From an uncultured Vampirovibrio sp. (lineage in GTDB: Bacteria > Cyanobacteriota > Vampirovibrionia > Gastranaerophilales > Gastranaerophilaceae), in contig CAJTLW010000004.1 of assembly GCA_910577515.1 (NCBI GenBank), forward strand, positions 124,001-188,000: 64,000 bases of DNA, given 5' to 3'. The notes under the pieces were generated by a model. The model saw nothing but the letters and a program-made list of their open reading frames with translations. It searched no databases and was not told where the DNA came from. The translations under genes were made by a program, and so were the position numbers. Every line of letters starts with the position of its first letter. Position 1 is the first letter of the stretch. Shown here piece after piece: positions 16,688-25,568 of the stretch.

Positions 16688-18594
16688 ATTAAAAACCCTC
16701 CGATAATTGCAATAATAAGAAAAACAAGACCGTATTTTAAATAATCCTGCAGGTTGCCGTTTTGCAGCTTTTCAAATTTTGATAAAAACCATTCGTCAAA
16801 TTTCAACAGAGGGTTTATAACGTAAGCTTCTTCAATGTCTTCAACCTCCATTGCAAAGTGAGCAGAAGAGGGGAAAAGTTTTTTAGGTTTTTCAATGTCA
16901 TAAACATTTTTAAATAAAGGTTTTAACATAGATAAAAACGGGCTAACGTAGGATGAGCCTGTATATTGCGCTCTTGTTAAAGTTTTATCATAGCCGCAGC
17001 CCCAGGTGGGCGCTTTTTTCACGCTTTTTGAAAGACTAAACCTTATTATGGCAAGTAAAATAACTATCCCTATTATGGCAAATGATGTGTATGATATTGT
17101 TTGAAGCATATCGAGTGGTTCTTTAACGCTTGTAATCACGCTTAAATCCATAAAAGGTTCAATAACAGGTATTAATATTTCAAACATAAACCCTGGGAAA
17201 AGCCCTATAAATAAGGCAAATAAGGCTAAAATACCCATAGGAAAAATAATTGATATCGGAGCATCTTTTTGAACGTTTTGTGCAGCTTCGCTTCTAGGGT
17301 GTCCTAAGAATGTTATGCTGAAAGCTTTTGTAAAGCATAGAAGCGCCATTGTACCAACAAGGGCAAGGCTTGAAAATGTTGAAATCAAAACAAGGAAATT
17401 AAAGAAACTATTAATTGAAAGCCCTTTTAAGATACCAAAATATATTAAAAACTCACTAATAAAGCCGTTTAAAGGAGGCAGCGCACAAATTGCGACAGAA
17501 CCTATTAAAAACAGCACAGCGCATTTTGGCATTTTTTTAATCAACCCGCCTAAAAGTTCCATATCTTTGGTGTGTGTTTTTAAATACACTGCCCCTGCTC
17601 CGAAAAACAGAAGATTTTTAAATATTGAATGGTTTAAGATATGGAATATTGCGCCCATAAACCCTAAAAGTGCTACCATAGGCTGGTTGTGTACAATTCC
17701 TAAAAGCCCTGTTCCAAGCCCTATCCCTATTATTCCTATATTTTCAATGGATGAATAGGCAAGCATTTTTTTAATATCAGATTGGCAAATGGCGTATAAA
17801 ATGCCATATAAAGCCGAGATTACGGATATTATTAAAACAAAATAGGCCATAAATTTTGTAGGTTCATAAACAAAGGTTAAAACCCTTAAAATACCGTAAA
17901 TTCCTGTTTTTATCATAACGCCTGACATAATAGCACTTATGTGGCTTGGCGCCATGGGGTGTGCTTTTGGAAGCCAGTTATGAAAAGGAACAAAACCTGC
18001 TTTAATCCCGAAACCTATGAAAAACAGGGTAAATATAACATCTTTAAGTCCTTCGTTTCCTTTTAAAACGTTTGAAAAGCTGTTGAAATCATAGCTTCCT
18101 GATTTGATTGATAAAATTGCAAAAGGAATTATTAAAAATATTACGGAAATGTGCATAAAAATAAGGTATTTTACCCCGGCATCCAATACTTCCTTTTTAT
18201 CGTTTTCAAAAATACATAAGAAAAATGATGTTAAAGACATAATTTCCCAAATAATGAGGAAGAAAAAGGCATTTTGACAAGATACAACACCAATCATAGA
18301 AAGGATTAAGCCGACAAAAAAGATATAGTGTGAAGTGACGCTTTTACCTTTTTCAATATAAGGTTTTAAGTATCCTTTTGAATAAATAAGCCCCAAAAGC
18401 CCCATTATTAAAATTATGAGTATAAAAAACCCTGAAAGCGGGTCAATCAGAAAATTTATATCATTAAAAATGCTGCTGCTTCCTAATTTTAGAGTTTTTA
18501 TAAACGGTACGCCAAAAATTAATGCTTTAAATGCAGCAGGCACAAGGAAAAACCCTGCCATTAAAATTATTATTATGCTTAAAATATATATCAT
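16684..18594 (-). CDS. hyfB: Hydrogenase-4/Ehr membrane subunit HyfB (NuoL-like)
   Basis: First gene of the complex operon: 636 residues with about 15 helices. The NuoL/Mrp core includes WEIMSLTSFFL (TM5 Glu), GFGIKAGFVPFHNWLPKAHP (TM7 Lys) and HSIFKNLLFFGAG (TM8 His/Lys). The C-terminal part has the WGCGYD motif of HycC/HyfB proteins. It is the main ion-translocating subunit. No hypABCDEF-type maturation genes follow the operon, in line with the metal-free large subunit. Only weak ribosome binding sequence (AAAAAGA) precedes the ATG. The 76-bp gap to 18671 holds divergent promoters. Confidence 0.93.
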   Translation of the reverse strand: MIYILSIIIILMAGFFLVPAAFKALIFGVPFIKTLKLGSSSIFNDINFLIDPLSGFFILIILIMGLLGLIYSKGYLKPYIEKGKSVTSHYIFFVGLILSMIGVVSCQNAFFFLIIWEIMSLTSFFLCIFENDKKEVLDAGVKYLIFMHISVIFLIIPFAILSIKSGSYDFNSFSNVLKGNEGLKDVIFTLFFIGFGIKAGFVPFHNWLPKAHPMAPSHISAIMSGVMIKTGIYGILRVLTFVYEPTKFMAYFVLIISVISALYGILYAICQSDIKKMLAYSSIENIGIIGIGLGTGLLGIVHNQPMVALLGFMGAIFHILNHSIFKNLLFFGAGAVYLKTHTKDMELLGGLIKKMPKCAVLFLIGSVAICALPPLNGFISEFLIYFGILKGLSINSFFNFLVLISTFSSLALVGTMALLCFTKAFSITFLGHPRSEAAQNVQKDAPISIIFPMGILALFALFIGLFPGFMFEILIPVIEPFMDLSVITSVKEPLDMLQTISYTSFAIIGIVILLAIIRFSLSKSVKKAPTWGCGYDKTLTRAQYTGSSYVSPFLSMLKPLFKNVYDIEKPKKLFPSSAHFAMEVEDIEEAYVINPLLKFDEWFLSKFEKLQNGNLQDYLKYGLVFLIIAIIGGFLI

Positions 18595-18670
18595 TCTTTT
18601 TATTGCCCAAATTGTTAATGCTCAATTTTCCTATGATTATTTTATAATAAAATAAAAAAAGAGGAAAATT

Positions 18671-19153
18671 ATGACAGAACTTTATAAAACGCATCTTGAT
18701 AACGGCATCTATGACATACAGGATGGTAAATATGAAAGCGGGATTAACCATATAAATAAATCATTAGAATTAAAAAATGATTGGGAAATTCCTTATTTTT
18801 ACCGCGGCGTAGCATATCAAGCTATGCAGGATTATGATGAAGCGATGATTGATTATACAAAGGCGCTGCAATTAAACCCTAAAATGACGGATGCTTATTA
18901 TAATAAGGCCTACATCACTCTTTCAAGAAAAGATATTGAAAACCCTGATATTAAAGCTGCCGTTTGTGATTTAGAAAAAGCGATTGAACTAGATAATAAA
19001 TTTATAGATGCACTTTATGCTATGGCTTGCGCCCAAAAGAAACTTGAAAATTATGATGCTGCTATAGAATATTTGGATAAATTGCTTGAAATAGAGCCAG
19101 ATGCAGTAAACGCCAAAGCTTTAAAAAAGCTTATTTTACAAAAATATTTATAA
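18671..19153 (+). CDS. Small cytoplasmic TPR protein
   Basis: The 160-residue protein is made of about four tetratricopeptide repeats. Examples are PYFYRGVAYQAMQDYDEAMIDYTKALQLNP and a second unit with YNKAYITLSRKDIENPDIKA, shown here only by key segments. There is no signal peptide or membrane segment. TPR proteins act as scaffolds; the partner is unknown. It is divergent from hyfB and 52 nt ahead of purB. RBS AGAGGAAAA. Confidence 0.82.
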   Translation: MTELYKTHLDNGIYDIQDGKYESGINHINKSLELKNDWEIPYFYRGVAYQAMQDYDEAMIDYTKALQLNPKMTDAYYNKAYITLSRKDIENPDIKAAVCDLEKAIELDNKFIDALYAMACAQKKLENYDAAIEYLDKLLEIEPDAVNAKALKKLILQKYL

Positions 19154-19205
19154 GGTGTGGTTTTTATCATATAATAACGTGTGTATAAAGTACAAAGGTT
19201 AAAAT

Positions 19206-20489
19206 ATGATAACAAGATATTCAAGGGATGAGATTTCAAAAATTTGGGATTTAAATAGTAAATTTTCCTATTATCTAAAGGTTGAGCTTGCCGTTGTTGA
19301 AGCCTATTACAGGCTTGGGGAAATTCCTGAATGTGCATATAATCATATTTTAAAGACAGCAAATTTTGATGTAGAGCGTATTGATGAAATTGAAAAGACT
19401 GTAAACCACGATGTGATAGCGTTTTTAACCTGTGTGAATGAATATGTAGGAAAAGAATACTCTGGATATATCCATAAAGGGCTTACAAGCTCTGATGTAA
19501 TCGATACAGCTTTTGCACTTCAAATAAAAGATGCTACGGAAATTATTTTAAAAGATTTAGATACAATTTTAAACACTATTAAAACTCTTGCCATAAAACA
19601 CAAAAACACAATGTGCATAGGGCGCTCGCATGGCATCGGGGCTGAAGTTATAACATTCGGGTTTAAGCTTTTAAACTGGTACGATATGTTTGAGCGGGCG
19701 AAAAAACGCATTGAATATGCTTTGAATGATGTTTTAAGAGGGCAGATTTCAGGGCCTGTGGGGACTTATTCAAACGTAGAACCTGATGTTGAGAAACTTA
19801 CCTGTGAAATTTTAGGATTAAAACCTGCTAAAATTTCAACCCAAGTAATTGCAAGAGATGTGCATAGTGCTTATATTTCAGCACTTTCTATTTTAGGAAG
19901 TGTTATAGAAAATGCAGCTGTTGAAATCCGCCATCTTCAAAGGTGGGAAGTTGCTGAAGTTGAGGAAGGGTTTAAAAAGGGGCAGAAAGGTTCTTCTGCT
20001 ATGCCTCATAAGAAAAACCCGATAGCATCTGAAAATCTTTCAGGTCTTGCGCGGGTTTTAAGGGCAAATAGTATTGCAGCACTTGAAAATATAACGCTTT
20101 GGCATGAAAGAGATATTTCACATTCAAGCGTAGAGAGGGTTATATTCCCTGATTCAACTATTTTAGCGGATTATATGCTTACAAGATTGAATAATACAAT
20201 CGAAAACCTTGTTGTAAAACCTGATAATATGCTAAAAAACATAGGTAAATACGGCGATATAATATTTTCCCAAAGCTGTCTTTTAAAATTGGTTGAAAAA
20301 GGAATGACACGAGAAACTGCGTATGAAATTACCCAAAAAGAGGCGCTTAATGCTTTTAATAATGGTAATTCGGGCGGTAATTTTAAAGAAAATATGCGCC
20401 GCCATTTAACAGATAGCGAAATTGAAGAATGTTTCAACTATCAAAAATATCTGAAAAATATTGATAAAATATTTGAAAGGTTTGAATAA
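19206..20489 (+). CDS. purB: Adenylosuccinate lyase
   Basis: PurB cleaves adenylosuccinate to AMP and SAICAR to AICAR in purine synthesis. The 427-residue protein has the fumarase/ASL signature GSSAMPHKKNPI, the catalytic-type segments GLTSSDVIDTA and RSHGIGAEV, and WHERDISHSSVERVIFPDS, all characteristic. Length is normal. It has its own terminator, which overlaps the stop codon. No other pur genes are nearby. Confidence 0.97.
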   Translation: MITRYSRDEISKIWDLNSKFSYYLKVELAVVEAYYRLGEIPECAYNHILKTANFDVERIDEIEKTVNHDVIAFLTCVNEYVGKEYSGYIHKGLTSSDVIDTAFALQIKDATEIILKDLDTILNTIKTLAIKHKNTMCIGRSHGIGAEVITFGFKLLNWYDMFERAKKRIEYALNDVLRGQISGPVGTYSNVEPDVEKLTCEILGLKPAKISTQVIARDVHSAYISALSILGSVIENAAVEIRHLQRWEVAEVEEGFKKGQKGSSAMPHKKNPIASENLSGLARVLRANSIAALENITLWHERDISHSSVERVIFPDSTILADYMLTRLNNTIENLVVKPDNMLKNIGKYGDIIFSQSCLLKLVEKGMTRETAYEITQKEALNAFNNGNSGGNFKENMRRHLTDSEIEECFNYQKYLKNIDKIFERFE

Positions 20490-20507
20490 AAAATTCAAAC
20501 CTTTTTA
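20476..20507 (+). terminator. Terminator overlapping the purB stop codon
   Basis: AAAGGTTTGAAT (20476-20487) pairs perfectly with ATTCAAACCTTT (20493-20504), a 12-bp stem running straight into a T-tract. The last purB codons and the TAA form the left arm. The next gene is on the opposite strand. Confidence 0.92.
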
Positions 20508-20510
20508 ATT

Positions 20511-22253
20511 TTATACTGTTGGTTTTTTAAAGCGGGATTTAATGGCGTTTTCTGTTTCTTTAATGCCCTTAGGGTCTTTTGTTGCCTTAAAAAGTTTCAA
20601 TTTTGCTTCATAAAGGCATCTTTCGTCCGGATATTTTAAAATGCCGTCATTTAAGATTTTAATTGCAGTTGCTGTATTTTTCTTATCATAATAAATTGTT
20701 GAAAAATCAAGATAATCTTGCACGGTTTTGGGTTTTAAGCTTGCAATGGCGTTAATTTCCTTGCTGTAAGCATTATTGTTTCCAAGGCTTTTATAAGCCT
20801 GAGCTAAATTATAAAGATACATTGCCCTGTTCGGGTCAAGGTCAACTGCCCTTTTAAACATAGTAACGGCGCGTTCTGTGTCAAAATTTTTATATTCAAT
20901 AAGGCCAAAATAATTGTAAATATCAGCTTCAAGGGCAAATTCCAAATCAAGTTCCATTGCTTTTTTAAAGGCATTTTCAGCAGATGAAAGATCATCTTCC
21001 TGATAGTAAATTTTCCCAAGTTCAAAATAATAATTCGGGTTTTCGGTTTGTTTTATGGCATCAAGCAAATATCCTTTAGCTTCTAAGAAGTTTGCATTTG
21101 CGATGCAGATTTTGGCTAAATAATAGAGCATATCGGGGTTTTTACTGCCGTTTTTAATTGCAATTGAAGCGCGTCTTAAGGCTTTTATACCGTCTGATAA
21201 ATTTCCTTCTTCGACATAGCTCATGCCAAGCCCCATCAGTGCTTCATAAAAATTACCGTCGATTAAAACCGCGTTTTTAAAGTTTTTATTTGCAAGGTTA
21301 AATTCTTTATTTTCAAGATAATAGTTTCCAAGCTCTAAATAAGCGTATTTACTATTTGGGTTAACTTCAAGCGCTTTTTTTAAATATCTTTCTCTTTGTT
21401 TGCTTGTGTCTTTTTTATAGAACATACCTTTTAAGGCTTCAAGTTTTGCTAAATTGATATAGGTTAAATTAAAATTAGCATCTGCTCTTTTTGCTTTATT
21501 CAAGGCTTTTTTAGCTTCTTCAAGCTGATTGAGCTTCATATAACATAAAGCAATATTATTTAGTGCAGTTGTATTTTTAGGGTTTATTTCAAGCGCTTTA
21601 TTAAAATAATTAATTGCATTGCTGCAATCTGCTGAATAATAATATTCTAAGCCCTTTGTGTTGTAATAATCAAAATCATACTTTGGAAGGGAAACGATAT
21701 TTAAATTTTTTGCCCAAACAGATTGCAAAAGTGAATTATCCAATAAAAGCGCTTTATTAAAGTATACTTTTGCTTGTTTTATATTGTTTTGTTTATAATA
21801 AATTTTTGTTTTTAATAAAAGACCGTTTATGCTATTTGGATTAAGGTTTAAGATTAAATCAGTGTATTGAAGAGCTTTTGGGTAATTTGAAGCATCAAAA
21901 TACATATTTGCCATATCAAGATAATCATCTTCTGTTGTGTCATCTGCTGTATATCGTGGCGCAACGCTTATTTTTTCAATATTTTTACTTAATTCATAAG
22001 ATTTTTGAAGGTGTTCTAAAGAAAGCTGCATTTTATTTAAATTTTTATAGCAAAGCCCCAAATAATAATAGGCATCTGAGTCGTTTGGGCTGCTTTTTAA
22101 ATATCCTTCAAAAAATTTTGCCGCTTCATCATATTTTTGCATGGCAACCAGGTTTATTCCGGTTTCAAGATTCCACACCGGGCTTGATTGAACCAAATTT
22201 CCAGCTTGCAGCATAAATATTGTAAGTAAAACTGTTAAAAATCTCTTTTTCAT
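20511..22253 (-). CDS. Exported TPR-repeat protein
   Basis: The 580 residues begin with a signal peptide (MKKRFLTVLLTIFMLQAG..., probable cleavage near residue 24). About 13 to 15 TPR units follow, with repeated A-x-x-Y-x-x-L-G and AL-x-x-P/N-P-N-S elements. It should sit in the periplasm or outer surface as a scaffold. It begins 4 nt after tmk and is transcribed with it. Function unknown; comparable TPR proteins help envelope assembly or secretion. Confidence 0.82.
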   Translation of the reverse strand: MKKRFLTVLLTIFMLQAGNLVQSSPVWNLETGINLVAMQKYDEAAKFFEGYLKSSPNDSDAYYYLGLCYKNLNKMQLSLEHLQKSYELSKNIEKISVAPRYTADDTTEDDYLDMANMYFDASNYPKALQYTDLILNLNPNSINGLLLKTKIYYKQNNIKQAKVYFNKALLLDNSLLQSVWAKNLNIVSLPKYDFDYYNTKGLEYYYSADCSNAINYFNKALEINPKNTTALNNIALCYMKLNQLEEAKKALNKAKRADANFNLTYINLAKLEALKGMFYKKDTSKQRERYLKKALEVNPNSKYAYLELGNYYLENKEFNLANKNFKNAVLIDGNFYEALMGLGMSYVEEGNLSDGIKALRRASIAIKNGSKNPDMLYYLAKICIANANFLEAKGYLLDAIKQTENPNYYFELGKIYYQEDDLSSAENAFKKAMELDLEFALEADIYNYFGLIEYKNFDTERAVTMFKRAVDLDPNRAMYLYNLAQAYKSLGNNNAYSKEINAIASLKPKTVQDYLDFSTIYYDKKNTATAIKILNDGILKYPDERCLYEAKLKLFKATKDPKGIKETENAIKSRFKKPTV

Positions 22254-22257
22254 ATCT

Positions 22258-22902
22258 TTATCCGTTTAATAATTCTTCAATCACTTTTTTTGTATCTGTA
22301 AAAACTTCCTCTATACTTTGATTTGCGTCAATTATCTTTACTCTTTTCGGGTCATTTTTAGCAATGTCTAGATACCCTTTTCTTAATTTTTTATGAAATT
22401 CAATACCTTCAGCCTCAAGCCTGTCTTTTTCACCTTTTAGCCTTTTTTGGGCAATTTCTGTTTCAACATCAAAAACAATTGTTAAATGAGGCACAAGCCC
22501 TTGTGTTGCAATTGAATTTAAGTGTTTAATTTCATCAATACTCTGGTTTCTTCCATACCCCTGATAAGCTATAGTTGAATCTGTGTGCCTGTCGCATAAG
22601 ACAACTTTACCTTCTTTTAGCGCCGGTTTTATTTTATATTCAATGTGTTGTGCGCGGTCTGCCAGATAAAGGAATGTTTCTGCCACGTTTGAAACAGGGT
22701 TTTCATAGTGGAGTAAAATTTTTCTTAAATGAATCCCTAAATCAGAACCTCCCGGTTCTCTTGTTAAAATGTTTTCAATATTTTTTTCATCAAGATATTT
22801 TTTTATAAGTTCAATTTGAGTTGTTTTTCCGCAGCCATCAGCCCCTTCAAACGTTATAAAATATCCTCTTGCCTCATTTTTGGCGTTTTTAACCGTGTGC
22901 AT
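22258..22902 (-). CDS. tmk: Thymidylate kinase
   Basis: Phosphorylates dTMP to dTDP with ATP. The 214-residue protein shows the P-loop FEGADGCGKTTQIE, the DRx-type TREPGGSDLG segment and the LID region YLADRAQHIE...LCDRHTDSTIAYQGYGR, all standard for TMK. A short N-terminal extension (MHTVKNAKNEARG) precedes the core. The start is weakly supported by AGGAT close to the ATG. Confidence 0.96.
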   Translation of the reverse strand: MHTVKNAKNEARGYFITFEGADGCGKTTQIELIKKYLDEKNIENILTREPGGSDLGIHLRKILLHYENPVSNVAETFLYLADRAQHIEYKIKPALKEGKVVLCDRHTDSTIAYQGYGRNQSIDEIKHLNSIATQGLVPHLTIVFDVETEIAQKRLKGEKDRLEAEGIEFHKKLRKGYLDIAKNDPKRVKIIDANQSIEEVFTDTKKVIEELLNG

Positions 22903-23072
22903 ATCCTAATCCTAAAAGGTTTTAAACTCTTACATTATAATATTACAACTTTTGTAAAAATAAAAGATAAACTTGTAGTTTTTTAAAAAATTTAATCTAT
23001 AATGTTGTTATCGAAAATAAAATTTGTCTTTAAATACCCATATTTTCGTGCATTGATGTAGGATTTTAGAAA

Positions 23073-23729
23073 TTGGAAAATAAAGTGAAGCAAGAAGATA
23101 TTACTCAGATGGAAGAAATAATCACTGCGGGGCAGCTTTTAAGAATATTAAATTCAAACCCTAAAGAAGTTTCCACACTTTGCCAAAAAGCTTGTTTAAA
23201 GCCTAAAAAAGACGGTTTTGGAAATATTTATTTTTCTAAAGATGATATTGATGTGTTAAAGAAAGTTAAAGAACTGTATAAACACACAAAAGAGCTTCAG
23301 GAAGAAAAAAAGCGCGCAGTAGAAGAAGCAGTAAAGAAAATGAATACGGAAAAAGAATATATTAATAATGCAAAAGAAAATAATTTCTTACAAAGAGTAA
23401 AACAAAGAGCGCAAAAATATGAAGGGGCAGTTTTGGCATCTGAATCTAGTATTTTAGCACCTTCTTCAAAAAATGAATTTGTAAGAACTGTTGAAGCTCT
23501 TGAAAATAATATTGTAGACAGAATTTCAAGCGTTTTAAATGAAAAAATGGATGGTCTTGATGAAATTGTGGTTGAATTAATCAGAACAAAGACCGAAAAT
23601 GAAACCTTAAGACAAAAATTGAACGAGTTAAATAAAGAAAACTTTACCTTAAAGAGTGAAAATTCAAGCTTTAAATCCGTTGGTTTGGGTTTTTATGTTA
23701 AGAAAAATTCTGACGATTTTATGCTTTAA
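23073..23729 (+). CDS. Coiled-coil protein with MerR-like N-terminal helix-turn-helix
   Basis: Residues about 14-70 (ITAGQLLRIL, then YFSKDDIDVLKKVKEL) look like a MerR/excisionase-type winged helix. Most of the rest is coiled coil (KELQEEKKRAVEEAVKKM and a C-terminal leucine-zipper-like stretch). I do not recognise the family. The likely start is TTG at 23073 with AGGA 9 nt upstream; GTG at 23085 and ATG at 23109 are in-frame alternatives. A promoter-like TTGTAG...TATAAT (22973-23003, 19-bp spacer) precedes it. The kinase gene follows after 30 nt, suggesting an operon and perhaps a shared signalling role. Confidence 0.7.
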   Translation: MENKVKQEDITQMEEIITAGQLLRILNSNPKEVSTLCQKACLKPKKDGFGNIYFSKDDIDVLKKVKELYKHTKELQEEKKRAVEEAVKKMNTEKEYINNAKENNFLQRVKQRAQKYEGAVLASESSILAPSSKNEFVRTVEALENNIVDRISSVLNEKMDGLDEIVVELIRTKTENETLRQKLNELNKENFTLKSENSSFKSVGLGFYVKKNSDDFML

Positions 23730-23759
23730 AGAGCATTTATCGCTTTAAAAAGAGGATAG

Positions 23760-25568
23760 ATGAGCAAAGTTTTAAGAAGTTTTTATCACAATCTAAAAGA
23801 GCCTATTATTATTTGTGATTTTTCTTCTAAAACAGCGCCTAATCCTGTTCAAAGGCATAGTTTAGAAAACCTGAACGGGGTATATTTTAATAAAGCGTTT
23901 AAAAACGTTTTTTCTGATGTTTTTTTAAATCTGAAAGAAGATGAAAAAAACGGTAAAAAGCCTCTTAAAAAGCTCGATAATAAGTTTTATTTTGAGTACT
24001 ATCTTTTTGAAAGCGAAAACCTGAAAACTAATTCGCCCCTGAAAGATGCTCTTGAATTAAAGGGAAATTTTACTCTTTACGGGATGTATCAAAAAAGTGA
24101 GAGGGAATTTTTATATTTTTTAATTCAGGCATTTTCTTTAAAAAAATACCGCATTCTTTATTTTTATGATGTGACAAGGGAAATGATGCTGGATAGGCTT
24201 ATGTTTGAAAATGAAAAATTAAAAATTCAAAATAAAGAGTTTTTAAATACAAATTCCAAAGCCCAAAATCAGGCTGTAAAACTTGCGCTTTTAAACAGAA
24301 TTTCGACAAGTATTTCAAAAACAGTTGATTTAAATGATTTAATAAATACGTCTTTAAAGGAACTTAGCATAATCTTTGGTGCGAAAAAGGCATATTTTGC
24401 AAAAAAAATCAAAAAGATAAATGAAGAAGTTTTTGAAATTGAATACACATATCCTCTAAATAAAACACAGGATGAAGCCACAGGCGCTGTCGGGGATATT
24501 TTAAAATACGATAAACAAACAACAGATGATATTTTTGATAACAAACTTTCAATCAATGTGTGTTTGAAAGAAAATGAAAATTCTGTTTCACCGCTTAAAA
24601 CCCCTTTAAACCGGATTATTCTTCCTATTATGAAGAATGAAAATTTGATTGCGGTTTTAATAATTTTTACGCAGAAAAAAAATATTGAAGAAATAGAGCG
24701 TGAGCTTTTGCTTGGTGTTTCAATGCAAATTTCAAGCGCCATAACGCAGGCGATGCTTTTTAAAGAGGTTTCAGATAAGAAAGAAGAGGTGGAAAACGCG
24801 CTAACAGAGCTTAAAGAAACCCAATTACAATTAATAAATTCTGAAAAAATGGCATCATTAGGGCAATTAATAGCATCTGTTGCCCATGAAATAAATACGC
24901 CTTTAGCAAGCATTTGCGCTAATAATGAGATTTTAAAGCGCTTTTTTAATTCTGGTGTGCCTTTTGATGATGAAACACTTGAAATTTTAAAAGATACAAA
25001 TTCAATTGATAATGATGCCATAAAAAGAATTTCGAATTTGGTACAATCCCTAAAACGGTTTGTGCGGCTTGATGAAACTACTCTTCAAAAAGCAAATATC
25101 AATGATGAACTTGATTTAACCCTAAACCTTTTGCGGCATAAATTGAAGAAAGATATTAACCTTGTTAAAAACTACGGTGAAATTCCTCTTGTAAATTGTT
25201 ATCCGAATATGTTGAACCAGGTGTTTTTAAATATTTTGATGAATGCAATTCAAAGTATTGAAAAAGAGGCGCAAAATGTGCAGGAAGGATATATCGGGGA
25301 AATTATTATATCAACCGATGTTAAAGAAAATATACTTACTGTTTCAATTAAAGATAACGGTTTTGGGATAAAGGAAGAAGATAAAAAGAAAATTTTCCAT
25401 GCAGGGTTTACTACCAAAAAAGTGGGTGAAGGTACGGGCCTTGGGCTTGCTATTTGCAAAAAAATAATTGAAAAACATAATGGCACAATAAGCTTTGACA
25501 GCGCTGCTCTTAAGAAAGATGGAAACACTCTCAAATCAACAGTGTTTACAATAAAAATCCCTGTTTAA
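23760..25568 (+). CDS. Soluble GAF-domain sensor histidine kinase
   Basis: A 602-residue kinase. An unassigned N-terminal region (1-145) is followed by a GAF-like domain (about 180-330), a short coiled coil, a HisKA helix with SVAHEINTPLA (H376), and HATPase_c. The last has the N-box (NILMNAIQSI), D-x-G-x-G (DNGFG, 532-536) and GEGTGLGLA (556-564). No membrane segment is present, so it should detect a cytosolic cue or protein partner. No response regulator is adjacent; the receivers at 2014 and 10957 are possible partners only by inference. RBS AGAGGATAG. Its stop overlaps the convergent glycosyltransferase stop by 4 nt. Confidence 0.9.
   Translation: MSKVLRSFYHNLKEPIIICDFSSKTAPNPVQRHSLENLNGVYFNKAFKNVFSDVFLNLKEDEKNGKKPLKKLDNKFYFEYYLFESENLKTNSPLKDALELKGNFTLYGMYQKSEREFLYFLIQAFSLKKYRILYFYDVTREMMLDRLMFENEKLKIQNKEFLNTNSKAQNQAVKLALLNRISTSISKTVDLNDLINTSLKELSIIFGAKKAYFAKKIKKINEEVFEIEYTYPLNKTQDEATGAVGDILKYDKQTTDDIFDNKLSINVCLKENENSVSPLKTPLNRIILPIMKNENLIAVLIIFTQKKNIEEIERELLLGVSMQISSAITQAMLFKEVSDKKEEVENALTELKETQLQLINSEKMASLGQLIASVAHEINTPLASICANNEILKRFFNSGVPFDDETLEILKDTNSIDNDAIKRISNLVQSLKRFVRLDETTLQKANINDELDLTLNLLRHKLKKDINLVKNYGEIPLVNCYPNMLNQVFLNILMNAIQSIEKEAQNVQEGYIGEIIISTDVKENILTVSIKDNGFGIKEEDKKKIFHAGFTTKKVGEGTGLGLAICKKIIEKHNGTISFDSAALKKDGNTLKSTVFTIKIPV

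Noticed and set aside
17315..17758. 147-codon plus-strand open frame inside hyfB
   Set aside because: It is antisense to a well-conserved antiporter core and lacks any independent support.
11398..18594. Functional [NiFe] hydrogenase-4 or formate hydrogenlyase
   Set aside because: The large subunit lacks all four metal-binding Cys, and no formate dehydrogenase or maturation genes are in the window.
24269..25021. 250-codon open frame on the minus strand inside the GAF kinase gene
   Set aside because: It is a Ser/Phe-rich antisense shadow with no ribosome site or motif; the plus-strand kinase domains are intact.
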